Assembly: GCA_004298115.1 (NCBI GenBank)
Contig: SCRJ01000003.1
Span: 1-35,817, forward strand
Length of the DNA: 35,817 nt
Origin: Acidobacteriota bacterium
Lineage (GTDB): Bacteria > Acidobacteriota > Thermoanaerobaculia > Thermoanaerobaculales > Thermoanaerobaculaceae
Reading direction: 5' to 3'
A program made the translations under genes and the position numbers. Each line of letters begins with the position of its first letter. Position 1 is the first letter of the stretch. The notes beneath the pieces are model-generated. The model was not told the DNA's origin, did not search any database, and was given only the letters and a program-made list of their open reading frames with translations. This document shows, piece by piece, positions 15,071 to 23,155 of the stretch.

Positions 15071-18000
15071 TCAAGAGGATCATCGAGTTCTCCGCCAAGA
15101 ACAGGGTCATGGTCCTGCTCGGCGTGGCCGTGCTCGGCGTCCTCGCCGTCTACACCTTGAAGGAGATCCGCCTCGACGCCCTCCCCGATCTCTCGGACAC
15201 CCAGGTCATCATCTACTCGCGCTGGGACCGCTCCCCCGACATCATCGAAGACCAGGTCACCTACCCGATCATCTCGGCGCTGCTCGGCGCGCCGGACGTC
15301 AAGGCGATCCGCGGCTTCTCCGATTTCGGGTTCTCGTACGTCTACGTGATCTTCAAGGACGGCACGGACCTCTACTGGGCGCGCTCCCGCGTCCTCGAGT
15401 ACCTCTCGAAGATCCAGGCCCGCCTGCCCGAGGGCGTGCGGACCGAGCTGGGGCCCGACGCCTCCGGTGTCGGTTGGGTCTTCCAGTACGCGCTCGTCGA
15501 CCGCTCGGGCACGCACTCCCTCGACCAGCTGCGCTCGTACCAGGACTGGACGCTGCGCTACGCCATCCAGGCGGTACCCGGCGTGGCCGAGGTCGCCTCG
15601 ATCGGCGGCTTCGTCAAGCAGTACCAGATCACGGTGGACCCCAACCGCCTCGCCGCGTACGGCCTCCCCCTCGATCGGGTCATCGACGCGATCCGCAAGT
15701 CGAACAACGAGGTGGGCGGACGCCTGCTGGAGTTCTCCGGCGCCGAGTACATGGTGCGGGGCGAGGGCTACGCCCGGTCGCTCGCCGACTTCGAAAAGGT
15801 GGTCGTGAAGGTCGGGCCCGGGGGGGTGCCGGTGCTGCTCCGCGACATCGCCCGCGTCGAGTTGGGCCCGGAGATCCGACGCGGCATCGCCGACCTCGAC
15901 GGCCTCGGGGATCACGTCGGCGGCATCGTGGTGATGCGCCAGGGCGAGAACGCCCTCAACGTCATCGACCGGGTCAAGGCCAAGCTCAAGGACCTCGAGC
16001 CCTCGATGCCCTCCGGGGTCCAGGTCGTCGCCACCTACGACCGCTCCGACCTGATCACGCGCGCCATCGACACGCTCAAGCACGAGCTGACCGTCGAGAT
16101 GATCATCGTCGCTCTCGTCATCCTGCTCTTCCTCTGGCACATCCCCTCGGCGCTGGTGCCGATCTTCACCATCCCGGTCTCGGTCCTGCTCGCGTTCATC
16201 CCCCTCTACTACATGGGGGTGACCGTCAACATCATGTCGCTGTCCGGGATCGCGATCTCGATCGGGATCCTCGTGGACGGCGCCATCGTCGAGGTCGAGA
16301 ACGCCTACAACAAGCTGCATCAGTGGGAGGCCGGAGGCCGCAAGGGCGACTTCCACGCGGTCCGCCTGGAGGCTCTCAAAGAGGTCGGCCCGTCGGTGTT
16401 CTTCTCGCTGCTGGTGATCGCGGTGGCGTTCCTGCCGGTGTTCGCGCTGGTGGACCAGGAGGGCCGGCTGTTCAAGCCGCTCGCCTACTCCAAGAACCTG
16501 GCGATGGCGATCGCCTCGCTGCTCGCCATCACCCTCGACCCGGCGATGCGGATGCTGTTCACGCGCATGGACCCGTTCACCTTCAAGCCGCGGTTCCTCT
16601 CGTGGTTCGCGACCAAGGCCTTCGTAGGCACCTACTACGCGGAAGAGAAACACCCGATCAGCCGCGTCCTGTTCGCGGTCTACGAGCCCGCCTGCCGGTT
16701 CGTGCTGCGGTTCCCCAAGGCGGTCATCGCCACCGCCATCGCTCTGGTGGCGATCAGCGTCCCGTTCTACTTCAAGCTCGGGACGGAGTTCATGCCCCCG
16801 CTCAACGAGGGCACGATCCTCTATATGCCGACGACGCTGCCGGGGATCTCGGTGCAGCAGGCCGGGGAGCTGCTCAAGTCGGAGGACAAGGTCCTCAAGT
16901 CGTTCCCGGAGGTCGAAAGGGTCTTCGGCAAGGCCGGGCGCGCAGAGACCTCCACCGACCCGGCGCCGTTCTCGATGATGGAGACGACGGTGGTCCTCAA
17001 GCCCGAGGACCAGTGGGAGCCGAAGACGCGGTGGTACTCGTCGTGGGCGCCGGGCTGGTTCAAGTCGGTCGCGCGACCGATCTGGTCCGACCACATCTCC
17101 TGGGAAGAGTTGGTCGCCAAATTCGACCGCGCGCTGAAGATCCCCGGCGTCACCAACGCCTGGACGATGCCGATCAAGGCGCGCATCGACATGCTTTCCA
17201 CCGGGGTGCGGACACCGGTCGGCATCAAGATCTTCGGCGCGGACCTCAAGGAGATCGAGCGCATCGGCGAGCAGCTCGAGGGCATCCTCCGCAACGTCCC
17301 GGGAACGCGCAGCGTGTTCGCCGAGCGCGTGGCCGGCGGGTACTTCGTGGACATCGTGCCGCGGCGCGACGAGCTGGCCCGGTACGGCCTCACCATCGGC
17401 CAGGTGCAGGACGTGATCCAGAGCGCGGTGGGCGGCGAGAACGTCACCACCACGATCGAGGGGCGCGAGCGCTACCCCGTCAACGTGCGCTACCCGCGGG
17501 AGCTGCGCGACAACGTGGACCGCCTCGGCCGGGTGCTCGTGACGGCGCCCGGCGGCGCCCAGATCCCGCTGGCGCAGCTCGCCGACATCCAGCTCGTCCA
17601 GGGCCCGGCGATGATCCGCGACGAGAACGGCTTCCTCGCCGGCTACGTCTACGTCGACATCGCCGGCCGCGACGTCGGCGGCTACGTGGAGGAGGCCAGG
17701 AAGCTGGTGCGCGACAAGCTCGCCCTCCCCCAGGGGTACGTCCTTTCCTGGTCGGGCCAGTACGAGAACATGATCAGGGTGCGCGAGCGTCTCAAGGTCG
17801 TCGTGCCGATCACGCTGGTGTTGATCTTCGTGCTCCTGTATATGAACACTAAGTCCGCGTTCAAGGCGGCGGTCGTCATGATGGCGGTGCCGTTCTCGGC
17901 GATCGGCGCGATCTGGCTCTTCCACTTCCTGCATTACAACGTCTCGATCGCGGCGTGGGTCGGAATGATCGCGCTCCTCGGCCTCGACGCCGAGACCGGC

Positions 18001-18321
18001 GTGTTCATGCTCCTCTTCCTCGACCTGTCGTACGACGACTACAAGCAGCGCGGGCTGCTCCGTACCCGCGCCGACCTCGACGAGGCGATCGTGCACGGCG
18101 CGGTCAAGCGGGTGCGGCCGAAGATGATGACCGTCACCGCCGCGTTCGCCGGCCTGCTGCCGATCATGTGGTCCACCTCGGCGGGCGCGGACGTCATGAA
18201 GCGCATCGCCGCCCCGATGATCGGCGGCCTCGTGACCTCGTTCCTCCTCGAGCTGCTCGTCTACCCCGCGATCTACAAGCTGTGGAAGGGCCGCACGGTC
18301 GTCGGCGAGGTCACCTCATGA
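15067..18321 (+). CDS. cusA: CusA-type heavy-metal RND transporter
   Basis: 1084-residue HME-RND inner-membrane pump that drives Cu(I)/Ag(I) export with the proton gradient as a trimer. It begins with MIKRIIEFSAKNRVMVLLG (TM1) and DALPDLSDTQVI, and contains two large periplasmic loops and 12 TM segments. The methionine triad known from E. coli CusA (M573, M623, M672) is matched in context by M587 (LYMPTTLPG), M637 (FSMMETT) and M709 (RIDMLSTG), which points to Cu/Ag rather than Zn/Co/Ni. Proton-relay acids are kept in ILVDGAIVEVENA (TM4) and LDAETGVFML (TM10). About 23 residues are inserted between the second and third methionine regions relative to E. coli, including a WYSSWAPGWFK stretch. 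ATG overlaps the cusB stop (ATGA). Confidence 0.95.
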   Translation: MIKRIIEFSAKNRVMVLLGVAVLGVLAVYTLKEIRLDALPDLSDTQVIIYSRWDRSPDIIEDQVTYPIISALLGAPDVKAIRGFSDFGFSYVYVIFKDGTDLYWARSRVLEYLSKIQARLPEGVRTELGPDASGVGWVFQYALVDRSGTHSLDQLRSYQDWTLRYAIQAVPGVAEVASIGGFVKQYQITVDPNRLAAYGLPLDRVIDAIRKSNNEVGGRLLEFSGAEYMVRGEGYARSLADFEKVVVKVGPGGVPVLLRDIARVELGPEIRRGIADLDGLGDHVGGIVVMRQGENALNVIDRVKAKLKDLEPSMPSGVQVVATYDRSDLITRAIDTLKHELTVEMIIVALVILLFLWHIPSALVPIFTIPVSVLLAFIPLYYMGVTVNIMSLSGIAISIGILVDGAIVEVENAYNKLHQWEAGGRKGDFHAVRLEALKEVGPSVFFSLLVIAVAFLPVFALVDQEGRLFKPLAYSKNLAMAIASLLAITLDPAMRMLFTRMDPFTFKPRFLSWFATKAFVGTYYAEEKHPISRVLFAVYEPACRFVLRFPKAVIATAIALVAISVPFYFKLGTEFMPPLNEGTILYMPTTLPGISVQQAGELLKSEDKVLKSFPEVERVFGKAGRAETSTDPAPFSMMETTVVLKPEDQWEPKTRWYSSWAPGWFKSVARPIWSDHISWEELVAKFDRALKIPGVTNAWTMPIKARIDMLSTGVRTPVGIKIFGADLKEIERIGEQLEGILRNVPGTRSVFAERVAGGYFVDIVPRRDELARYGLTIGQVQDVIQSAVGGENVTTTIEGRERYPVNVRYPRELRDNVDRLGRVLVTAPGGAQIPLAQLADIQLVQGPAMIRDENGFLAGYVYVDIAGRDVGGYVEEARKLVRDKLALPQGYVLSWSGQYENMIRVRERLKVVVPITLVLIFVLLYMNTKSAFKAAVVMMAVPFSAIGAIWLFHFLHYNVSIAAWVGMIALLGLDAETGVFMLLFLDLSYDDYKQRGLLRTRADLDEAIVHGAVKRVRPKMMTVTAAFAGLLPIMWSTSAGADVMKRIAAPMIGGLVTSFLLELLVYPAIYKLWKGRTVVGEVTS

Positions 18322-18455
18322 TCGGGCGGCTGCGACGAGCCTCCGGTCGCCATCCGCTGCGGGTCATGAATTCCGCCTGTGCCGTGCGCGGCTCGAGCGA
18401 GAAGCCGCCTGGATGCGGCCGGGATCCAAGCGGACGGAGTGGAAGGGATTCCGGC
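18322..18455. other. Intergenic stretch after cusA
   Basis: Together with the doubtful ORF that follows, this is the only region above 300 bases without a confident gene (18322-18706). An open frame does run from an ATG at 18318 that overlaps the cusA stop, but its first 46 codons are Arg/Ser/Gly-rich and look non-coding. No hairpin or promoter stood out. Confidence 0.4.
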
Positions 18456-18710
18456 ATGGCGAACGACGAGAAGCGATCACAGAAGGGGCCCGTCGGGGAC
18501 GACACCTCATCTCCGATGACGCGCTGGCTCACGAATGCTCCGTGGCTCCTGCTGGTTGCCGGGATGTTCCCCAGCGTGATCGTCGCCGTGACCGCGATCG
18601 CGACGCTGCCGCCGCTCCCAGCCAGACCTGACCGTGCCCCGAGGTGTGTCGCCGCCGCGACGCTCTCCTGCCGCGCGTCATGTCGCCTACCTTGGGTGGC
18701 GCAGACATGA
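18456..18710 (+). CDS. Small putative membrane protein (doubtful)
   Basis: Possible 84-residue protein: a charged N terminus (MANDEKRSQKG), one likely transmembrane helix (about 30-50, WLLLVAGMFPSVIVAVTAIA) and a Cys-containing tail (CVAAATLSCRASC). No family is recognised. A purine-rich GGAAGGGA lies upstream of the ATG, and the stop overlaps the kinase ATG at 18707 (ATGA), which argues for coupling. The same frame is open back to an ATGA overlap with cusA at 18318. The tail after residue ~55 looks poorly coding. It may be a real small gene, a decayed one, or chance. Confidence 0.3.
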   Translation: MANDEKRSQKGPVGDDTSSPMTRWLTNAPWLLLVAGMFPSVIVAVTAIATLPPLPARPDRAPRCVAAATLSCRASCRLPWVAQT

Positions 18711-19909
18711 CAGAGCCGATCGTCATCTCGGCGTTCGGTGGTCTCGAGTCCCGCCGCGACCACGCGGAGACGGTCGGCCGCGACGGGCGAGACGATCCGT
18801 CCCCCGGACGGGGAGGTGGTTCACACGGAGCGGTGCAGCTACGGCACAACGCGCTCCTGACGGCCCTCTACGCTGTTTTCGGGCTGGCCTTCGGGTTTGC
18901 CGTGCTCCACCCGGTCTCGATGATTATCTTTCGCTGGTTCGACCCGCGCCTTTCGGGCTCGATGACGAACCCCTCCGAATCGATTCTGACGCCGTTCTTT
19001 CACGCCTTTCAGCCAGACATGGCACCGATGGGACTCGTCTTCGGCCTGTTCAGCGCCGGGATCGCGGTGATCGACGGCGTCTATCGCCTCCGCCTGGCCC
19101 GGCAGCGAGACCGTCTCGCCGCTCAGCTCCTCGTCAACCGTCGCTATCGCAACGAGCTGCTGCAACAAGCAAACCTCCTTCGGCGGCAGAACGAGCGTCT
19201 GTCGGCGATGGAGGAAGCCAACCGCCGGCACACCCGTTTCATGGTTCACGATTTCAAGGGTCACCTGCAAACGATCTTGGGCTTCTCGGAGGTACTGCTC
19301 AGCAAGGTCAAGCCCGAGGACGATCCTTCCACGACCGATGCCCTGCGTCGCATCCGCCAGCAAGCCAACAAGATGTCCGGGGCCGTGATGGACCTGCTGG
19401 AGTTCTCGAGGCTGAGGGAGTCGCAGCAGCTCCAGCTGCGGTTCGTCGAGGTCGAAGGACTCGTTCGCGAGTCGGCAGCCGACGGTTGCCTGCCGACCCA
19501 TCTCGGATCCGTGGAAGTTGGCCCTGCAAGGGCGAGCTGCCCAGGTGTGATGGCTGATCCCGACCTTCTGCGACGCGTCCTCGTCAACCTCGCCGCAAAC
19601 GCCCTCAGGCACAACCGGCCGGGGACCCGGGTCGTGCTCGACGCCGAAGCGACGCCACGGGGAGAGGTGGTCTTCTCGTGCACGGATGACGGACAGGGAG
19701 TTCCGCCGGAGATCAAGGAGCGGTTGTTTCGGGATTATGCCAGGGGGGATCGCTCGGTCGATCGTGAATCGACCGGGCTCGGTCTTGCGTTCTGCAAGGC
19801 GGCGGTTGAGGCCCATGGCGGGCGCATTTGGCACGAGAGCCCCGGAGGCCAGGGCGCACGCTTCCTCTTCACCATTCCGCAGGGGCGAAAGGACATTGAA
19901 AATGACTGA
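18707..19909 (+). CDS. Sensor histidine kinase
   Basis: 400-residue kinase with two transmembrane helices (about 49-72 and 108-126) separated by only ~35 residues, so the extracytoplasmic sensor loop is very small. A coiled coil (~130-178, LLQQANLLRRQNERLSAMEE) links to the HisKA domain with the phospho-accepting H181 (MVHDFKGHLQTI). The ATPase domain shows the N box (NLAANALRHN), G1 (DDGQGVPPEI) and G2 (GLGLAFCKAAVEAHGG). It should phosphorylate the response regulator whose start codon lies 8 bases inside its 3' end. Position behind the copper pump suggests metal or envelope sensing, but no metal-binding motif is evident in the loop. ATG at 18707 is chosen; 18680 is an alternative. Confidence 0.9.
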   Translation: MTEPIVISAFGGLESRRDHAETVGRDGRDDPSPGRGGGSHGAVQLRHNALLTALYAVFGLAFGFAVLHPVSMIIFRWFDPRLSGSMTNPSESILTPFFHAFQPDMAPMGLVFGLFSAGIAVIDGVYRLRLARQRDRLAAQLLVNRRYRNELLQQANLLRRQNERLSAMEEANRRHTRFMVHDFKGHLQTILGFSEVLLSKVKPEDDPSTTDALRRIRQQANKMSGAVMDLLEFSRLRESQQLQLRFVEVEGLVRESAADGCLPTHLGSVEVGPARASCPGVMADPDLLRRVLVNLAANALRHNRPGTRVVLDAEATPRGEVVFSCTDDGQGVPPEIKERLFRDYARGDRSVDRESTGLGLAFCKAAVEAHGGRIWHESPGGQGARFLFTIPQGRKDIEND

Positions 19910-20333
19910 TGGAAAGCAGCCCACCATTCTCGTCGTCGATGATGACGTCGACTTCGTCGCGTTCGTTGCGACGGTGCTCGACGGCGCAGGGTTCAGGGTA
20001 ATCACCGCGTATGACGGCGTCGAAGGTCTCGAACGGGCCAGGGAGACCCTGCCGGACCTCGTGACTCTCGATATCCAGATGCCGCGCAAGACCGGTGTGC
20101 TGTTCTATCGCCAGTTCAAAGCGGACGCTCGGCTGCGTTCGGTTCCGGTCGTGATCGCCACCGGCTTGCGCCAGGCGAATTCGTATGCTGCGCCGTTCGT
20201 CGATGCCTTCTTCGAGTTCAACGATCCCGCGATCCCCAAGCCGGATGCCTTTCTGGACAAGCCCTTCGACAAGGAGTCGTTGCTGTCGCTCGTGCGGGCG
20301 AAGCTCGCGGCGCCTAGGAAGCCGGAGCCATGA
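19902..20333 (+). CDS. Receiver-only response regulator
   Basis: 143-residue single receiver domain with acidic pocket DDD (about 12-14), phospho-acceptor D57 (TLDIQMPRKTG), T87 and K120 (LDKPF). No DNA-binding or enzymatic output domain follows. The distance from the conserved Thr to the Lys is 33 residues against 22 in CheY, so the alpha4 region carries an insertion of about 11 residues (PFVDAFFEFNDPAIPKPDA). The ATG lies within the last codons of the kinase gene (8-base overlap), showing that the two form a pair. Output must be through protein contact, for example with a second regulator or phosphorelay not present here. Confidence 0.9.
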   Translation: MTDGKQPTILVVDDDVDFVAFVATVLDGAGFRVITAYDGVEGLERARETLPDLVTLDIQMPRKTGVLFYRQFKADARLRSVPVVIATGLRQANSYAAPFVDAFFEFNDPAIPKPDAFLDKPFDKESLLSLVRAKLAAPRKPEP

Positions 20334-20361
20334 TCCCGCGGGCAACATGGACTGCAGCACA

Positions 20362-20378
20362 TTCGGGTGGGGTCCGAA
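20362..20378. promoter_or_regulatory. Short inverted repeat upstream of the cytochrome gene
   Basis: TTCGG (20362-20366), a 7-base spacer, CCGAA (20374-20378), in the 160-base gap between the response regulator and the cytochrome c gene. It may be a weak operator or a hairpin. No clear promoter hexamers were found in this gap. Confidence 0.2.
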
Positions 20379-20493
20379 CTAGTGGGCGAGCAAACCGGGG
20401 CTGGACGATCGAACCTCGCCACTCGCGACCTCGATTCTTCGCCGTGGTTGCACCCGGCCGCAGGCGGCGAGTCTGGCAACCAGGGGAGGAGCC

Positions 20494-21114
20494 GTGAGGA
20501 AACTTGGAGCCGTTTTCGCGGCGCTGGCCCTCGTAGCGCTGGCCGCCGGGGCTGTTGCTCTGAAGCTCACGCTTGACCACGGATTCAGCGCCAGGGACAA
20601 GCCCACCGCCGTGGAGAAACTCATCGCGCGGCGCTTGCGCTACATGTCCATTCCCCGGGCCCACACGCTGGCCAAGAACCCGGTACCCCTGACTCCGGAG
20701 GTCCTGGAGCGGGCCCGGGCCCACTTCGCGGACCACTGCGCGTCCTGCCATGGCAACGACGGCAGGGGAAACACCACCATCGGCCGGAACCTGTACCCAA
20801 AGCCCCCGGACATGACGCTGAAGGACACGCAGGACCTGCCCGACGGGCATCTCTTCTACATCATCAAGAACGGCGTGCGTCTCACCGGGATGCCGGCCTG
20901 GGGGCAGAACACGCCCGAGGACGACCGCGAGACGTGGGAGCTCGTCCACTTCATCCGTCACCTCCCGCACATCACGGACAAAGAACTGGCGCAGATGGAA
21001 GAGCTCAACCCCAAGAGCCCACAGGAGTGGGAACAAGAGGAGGCAGAGAAAAGGTTCTTGGCTGGGGGGAGCGCAACGCCGCCCTCACCCCGAGGAACGC
21101 TTGATCAGCACTAG
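20494..21114 (+). CDS. Membrane-anchored monohaem cytochrome c
   Basis: 206-residue class I-like cytochrome c. An uncleaved signal anchor or signal peptide (residues ~5-25) is followed by the haem-binding C82-A-S-C85-H86, and the likely axial ligand is M133 in TGMPAWGQ. A charged C-terminal tail (ELAQMEELNPKSPQEWEQEEAEKR split by helices) extends past the haem fold. It resembles the c-type subunits that accompany periplasmic oxidases or act as small electron carriers. The GTG start has a strong GGGGAGGAG Shine-Dalgarno sequence immediately upstream (20485-20490 area). Next to copper-handling genes it might accept electrons from, or be exposed to, a periplasmic cuprous/cupric couple, but this is inference. 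Confidence 0.88.
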   Translation: MRKLGAVFAALALVALAAGAVALKLTLDHGFSARDKPTAVEKLIARRLRYMSIPRAHTLAKNPVPLTPEVLERARAHFADHCASCHGNDGRGNTTIGRNLYPKPPDMTLKDTQDLPDGHLFYIIKNGVRLTGMPAWGQNTPEDDRETWELVHFIRHLPHITDKELAQMEELNPKSPQEWEQEEAEKRFLAGGSATPPSPRGTLDQH

Positions 21115-21129
21115 GAAAGGGAGAGCACC

Positions 21130-21441
21130 ATGAAGAGGATCGCCGCAAGTCTGGCCTTTGTTGCCGCCCTCACCGTCCCGGCTCTGTTGCTGGCGCACGA
21201 AGGGCACACCCATCATGTCATGGGCACCGTCAACGCAATATCCGCAACCAACATCGACGTGAAGGACTCGAGCGGCAAGGTGGTGTCGTGTCAGCTCACC
21301 ACCGACACCAAGTTCCGTCGCGAGGAGGCGAACGTGACCGCGGCCGACGTCATGGTGGGCGAGCGTGTCGTCGTCGAAGCCGCCGAAGCGGACGGCAAGA
21401 TGATCGCCAAGCTGGTCCTGCTTGGGAAGATGAACATGTAG
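21130..21441 (+). CDS. Small exported His-rich protein (DUF5666-like)
   Basis: 103-residue protein with a Sec signal peptide (MKRIAASLAFVAALTVPALLLA) whose predicted mature end starts with the His cluster HEGHTHHVMG. The remaining ~75 residues form alternating strands (VMGTVNAISATNIDVKDSSG; TTDTKFRREE; VGERVVVEA) like the small OB-type DUF5666 domain, ending in KMNM. Periplasmic metal binding by the N-terminal histidines and methionines is plausible from sequence but unproven. It follows the cytochrome gene by 15 bases with an AAGGGAGAG ribosome site, so the two are probably one transcript. Confidence 0.78.
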   Translation: MKRIAASLAFVAALTVPALLLAHEGHTHHVMGTVNAISATNIDVKDSSGKVVSCQLTTDTKFRREEANVTAADVMVGERVVVEAAEADGKMIAKLVLLGKMNM

Positions 21442-21518
21442 GAGCCGACCAGGTGAGTCACTCCCCTGCTCCAGATTGACGGCGTCCGATCGGCGCAGGG
21501 CGGCGGTTGTTTCTCTAG

Positions 21519-21547
21519 TTGACTTTGAAGAGATATGGTGTCAGTAT
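21519..21547 (+). promoter_or_regulatory. Candidate promoter before the Met-rich propeller gene
   Basis: TTGACT (21519-21524), 17-base spacer, CAGTAT (21542-21547), in a relatively AT-rich 178-base gap. The octamer ATGGTGTC occurs twice, at 21535-21542 and 21560-21567 (25 bases apart), one copy in the spacer and one just past the predicted start of transcription, as an operator pair might. Confidence 0.4.
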
Positions 21548-21619
21548 CCCAACGCGAGATGGTGTCGCGTTCTCTCCAACGCCGTACGGGACGGATTTAT
21601 GGAAGACGAGAGGTCCATC

Positions 21620-22309
21620 ATGAACAGGTTGAAGTTCTTTGCACTCGCAGCGGCCACCGCGCTGCTGCCGTTGCTCGCCTCGGCGCAGGGGATGATGAGC
21701 GGCGGGGCCGGGACGCCGAACGGGACGGGGATGGTGACCGTCGCCAGCGACGGCTCGGTGCTGGTGACGCAGATGGGGATGACGATGATGGGCAGCCCCG
21801 GCGGTAGTGGCAGCGCGTCGCTGCAGCGCGCGGTCGTCGACCTGGGGGCGACCGGCAGCCAGCGCTGGCGGGCGACGTTCACGAACGGCTGGCCGATGAT
21901 GGCGGGCTCCAACGGCGACCTCGTCGTGGTCGTCGTCCTCAACAACGCCTGGATGTGGCGCTCGCTCTCCGGCATGGGGTGGTTCCCGTTTGGCACCACG
22001 CCGCCGAGTGGTACGCAGGCCGCCTCCCTCGTCGGGCTCGACCTCGCGACCGGCGCCCAGCGCTGGAGCACGACGCTCCCCGGCGACATGGGCTCGTACC
22101 CGCAGTTCTCCACCGACGGCAGCCGGATCTACACCTCGGTCACCAGCTTCGGGCAGGCCGGCATGATGGGGAGCGGTTCCATGATGCAGGGAGACACGGG
22201 CAACTGGGCGACCCAGATGACCAACACGATCGTCGCCCTCGACCGCTCCGGAAACATTCTGTGGACGACCGACCTGTCGCAGTCGGGCGGCGGGATGATG
22301 ACGCCATGA
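21620..22309 (+). CDS. Exported Met-rich PQQ-type beta-propeller fragment protein
   Basis: 229-residue exported protein. A signal peptide (about 1-22, ending LLASAQG) leads into a Met/Gly-rich mature N terminus (GMMSGG; then TQMGMTMMGSPGG). Next come blade-like repeats that alternate GLDLATGAQRWSTTLPG and IVALDRSGNILWTTDL, typical of PQQ/quinoprotein-like propellers. There are at most three to four blades, too few for a closed 6-8-blade ring, so it is either a short member or acts as a multimer. Met clusters recur (GQAGMMGSGSMMQG; GGGMMTP) and could bind Cu(I). ATG at 21620 is preceded by AGAGG. The stop overlaps the next gene's ATG (ATGA). Confidence 0.7.
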   Translation: MNRLKFFALAAATALLPLLASAQGMMSGGAGTPNGTGMVTVASDGSVLVTQMGMTMMGSPGGSGSASLQRAVVDLGATGSQRWRATFTNGWPMMAGSNGDLVVVVVLNNAWMWRSLSGMGWFPFGTTPPSGTQAASLVGLDLATGAQRWSTTLPGDMGSYPQFSTDGSRIYTSVTSFGQAGMMGSGSMMQGDTGNWATQMTNTIVALDRSGNILWTTDLSQSGGGMMTP

Positions 22310-23103
22310 CGACGCCCCGCACCTTCCGGCGCAGCATCCTCGCCCTCGCGGGAGCGGCTGTCCTCGCGGCGCTCCCCGCGGCGGCGGCCCCGGCCGGCCA
22401 CCTCGAGGGCTACGTCCTGGCGGCCGCCCACCTCCCCGGCTACTCCGGCTCGTACTGGACGACGGACCTCTGGATCTACACGGAGTCGGCCACGACCATC
22501 GACCTCTGGTACAACCGCAGCGGCAACGACAACACCAGCGTGCAGAGCGTCGTCATCCCCCTCACCCAGCCGGTGACGTTCCTGCCGGACGTCGTGGCCA
22601 ACACGTTCCACGCCGCCGGTACGAAGGGGTCGGTCCATTACCTCGCGAACGGGCTGGTGGAGGTCGTCGCCAAGACGTGGACTCCCGGGCCGACCGGGGG
22701 CACGTTCGGGCAGGTCGCCGACGGGATGCCGGTGGCGCTGGCGTCCACTCCCGGCGCCGGGCCCGACGGCTCGCTGCGGATGTTGGTCAACCAGACGCCG
22801 AGCTCCCGCGTCAACCTCGGCCTCGTGAACGTGACCGGGAGCCCGGTGACCGTGAGCGTGGAGATCGACACCGCCGACGGCCAGCCCGCGCCGGGGACCT
22901 CCACGTTCACCGTGAACCTGCAGCCGTACGACATGCAGGAGAAGGACAAGATCCTCGCCGGCCTCACCGCGGCGACGAGCCAGGGCTTGATCGTGCGCGC
23001 CGGCGTCAGTTCGGGGAACGGCGCGTTCCTCGCGTATCTGTCGGAAGTGGACAACACGACCAACGCCCCGGCGACCCAGGAAGGTTTCAGGTTCGGCTAC
23101 TGA
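22306..23103 (+). CDS. Exported beta-rich protein of unknown function
   Basis: 265-residue protein with a signal peptide (about 1-28, ending PAAAAPAG) and a body of short beta strands with YSGSYWTTDLWIYTESAT and LVNVTGSPVTVSVEIDTADGQ. This two-sandwich layout resembles uncharacterised exported proteins common in Acidobacteriota (my recollection, not searched). No catalytic or metal motif is visible; only one cysteine or none is present in the mature part, unlike its neighbours. Its ATG overlaps the stop of the Met-rich propeller gene, so the two products are made together and may interact. Confidence 0.68.
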   Translation: MTTPRTFRRSILALAGAAVLAALPAAAAPAGHLEGYVLAAAHLPGYSGSYWTTDLWIYTESATTIDLWYNRSGNDNTSVQSVVIPLTQPVTFLPDVVANTFHAAGTKGSVHYLANGLVEVVAKTWTPGPTGGTFGQVADGMPVALASTPGAGPDGSLRMLVNQTPSSRVNLGLVNVTGSPVTVSVEIDTADGQPAPGTSTFTVNLQPYDMQEKDKILAGLTAATSQGLIVRAGVSSGNGAFLAYLSEVDNTTNAPATQEGFRFGY

Positions 23104-23155
23104 CGGCGCCGCGGCCCGCGCCGCCGCGCCCGGGAACAGGAAGGACGACCTCGAG

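Noticed and set aside
14979-17852. Second plus-strand open frame inside cusA
   Set aside because: Arg/Pro/Gly-rich out-of-frame shadow; the CusA frame has full family motifs.
14692-18096. Long minus-strand open frame opposite cusA (over 1100 codons)
   Set aside because: Composition is Asp/His/Arg/Val-heavy without domains; it mirrors codon bias of the real RND gene on the plus strand.
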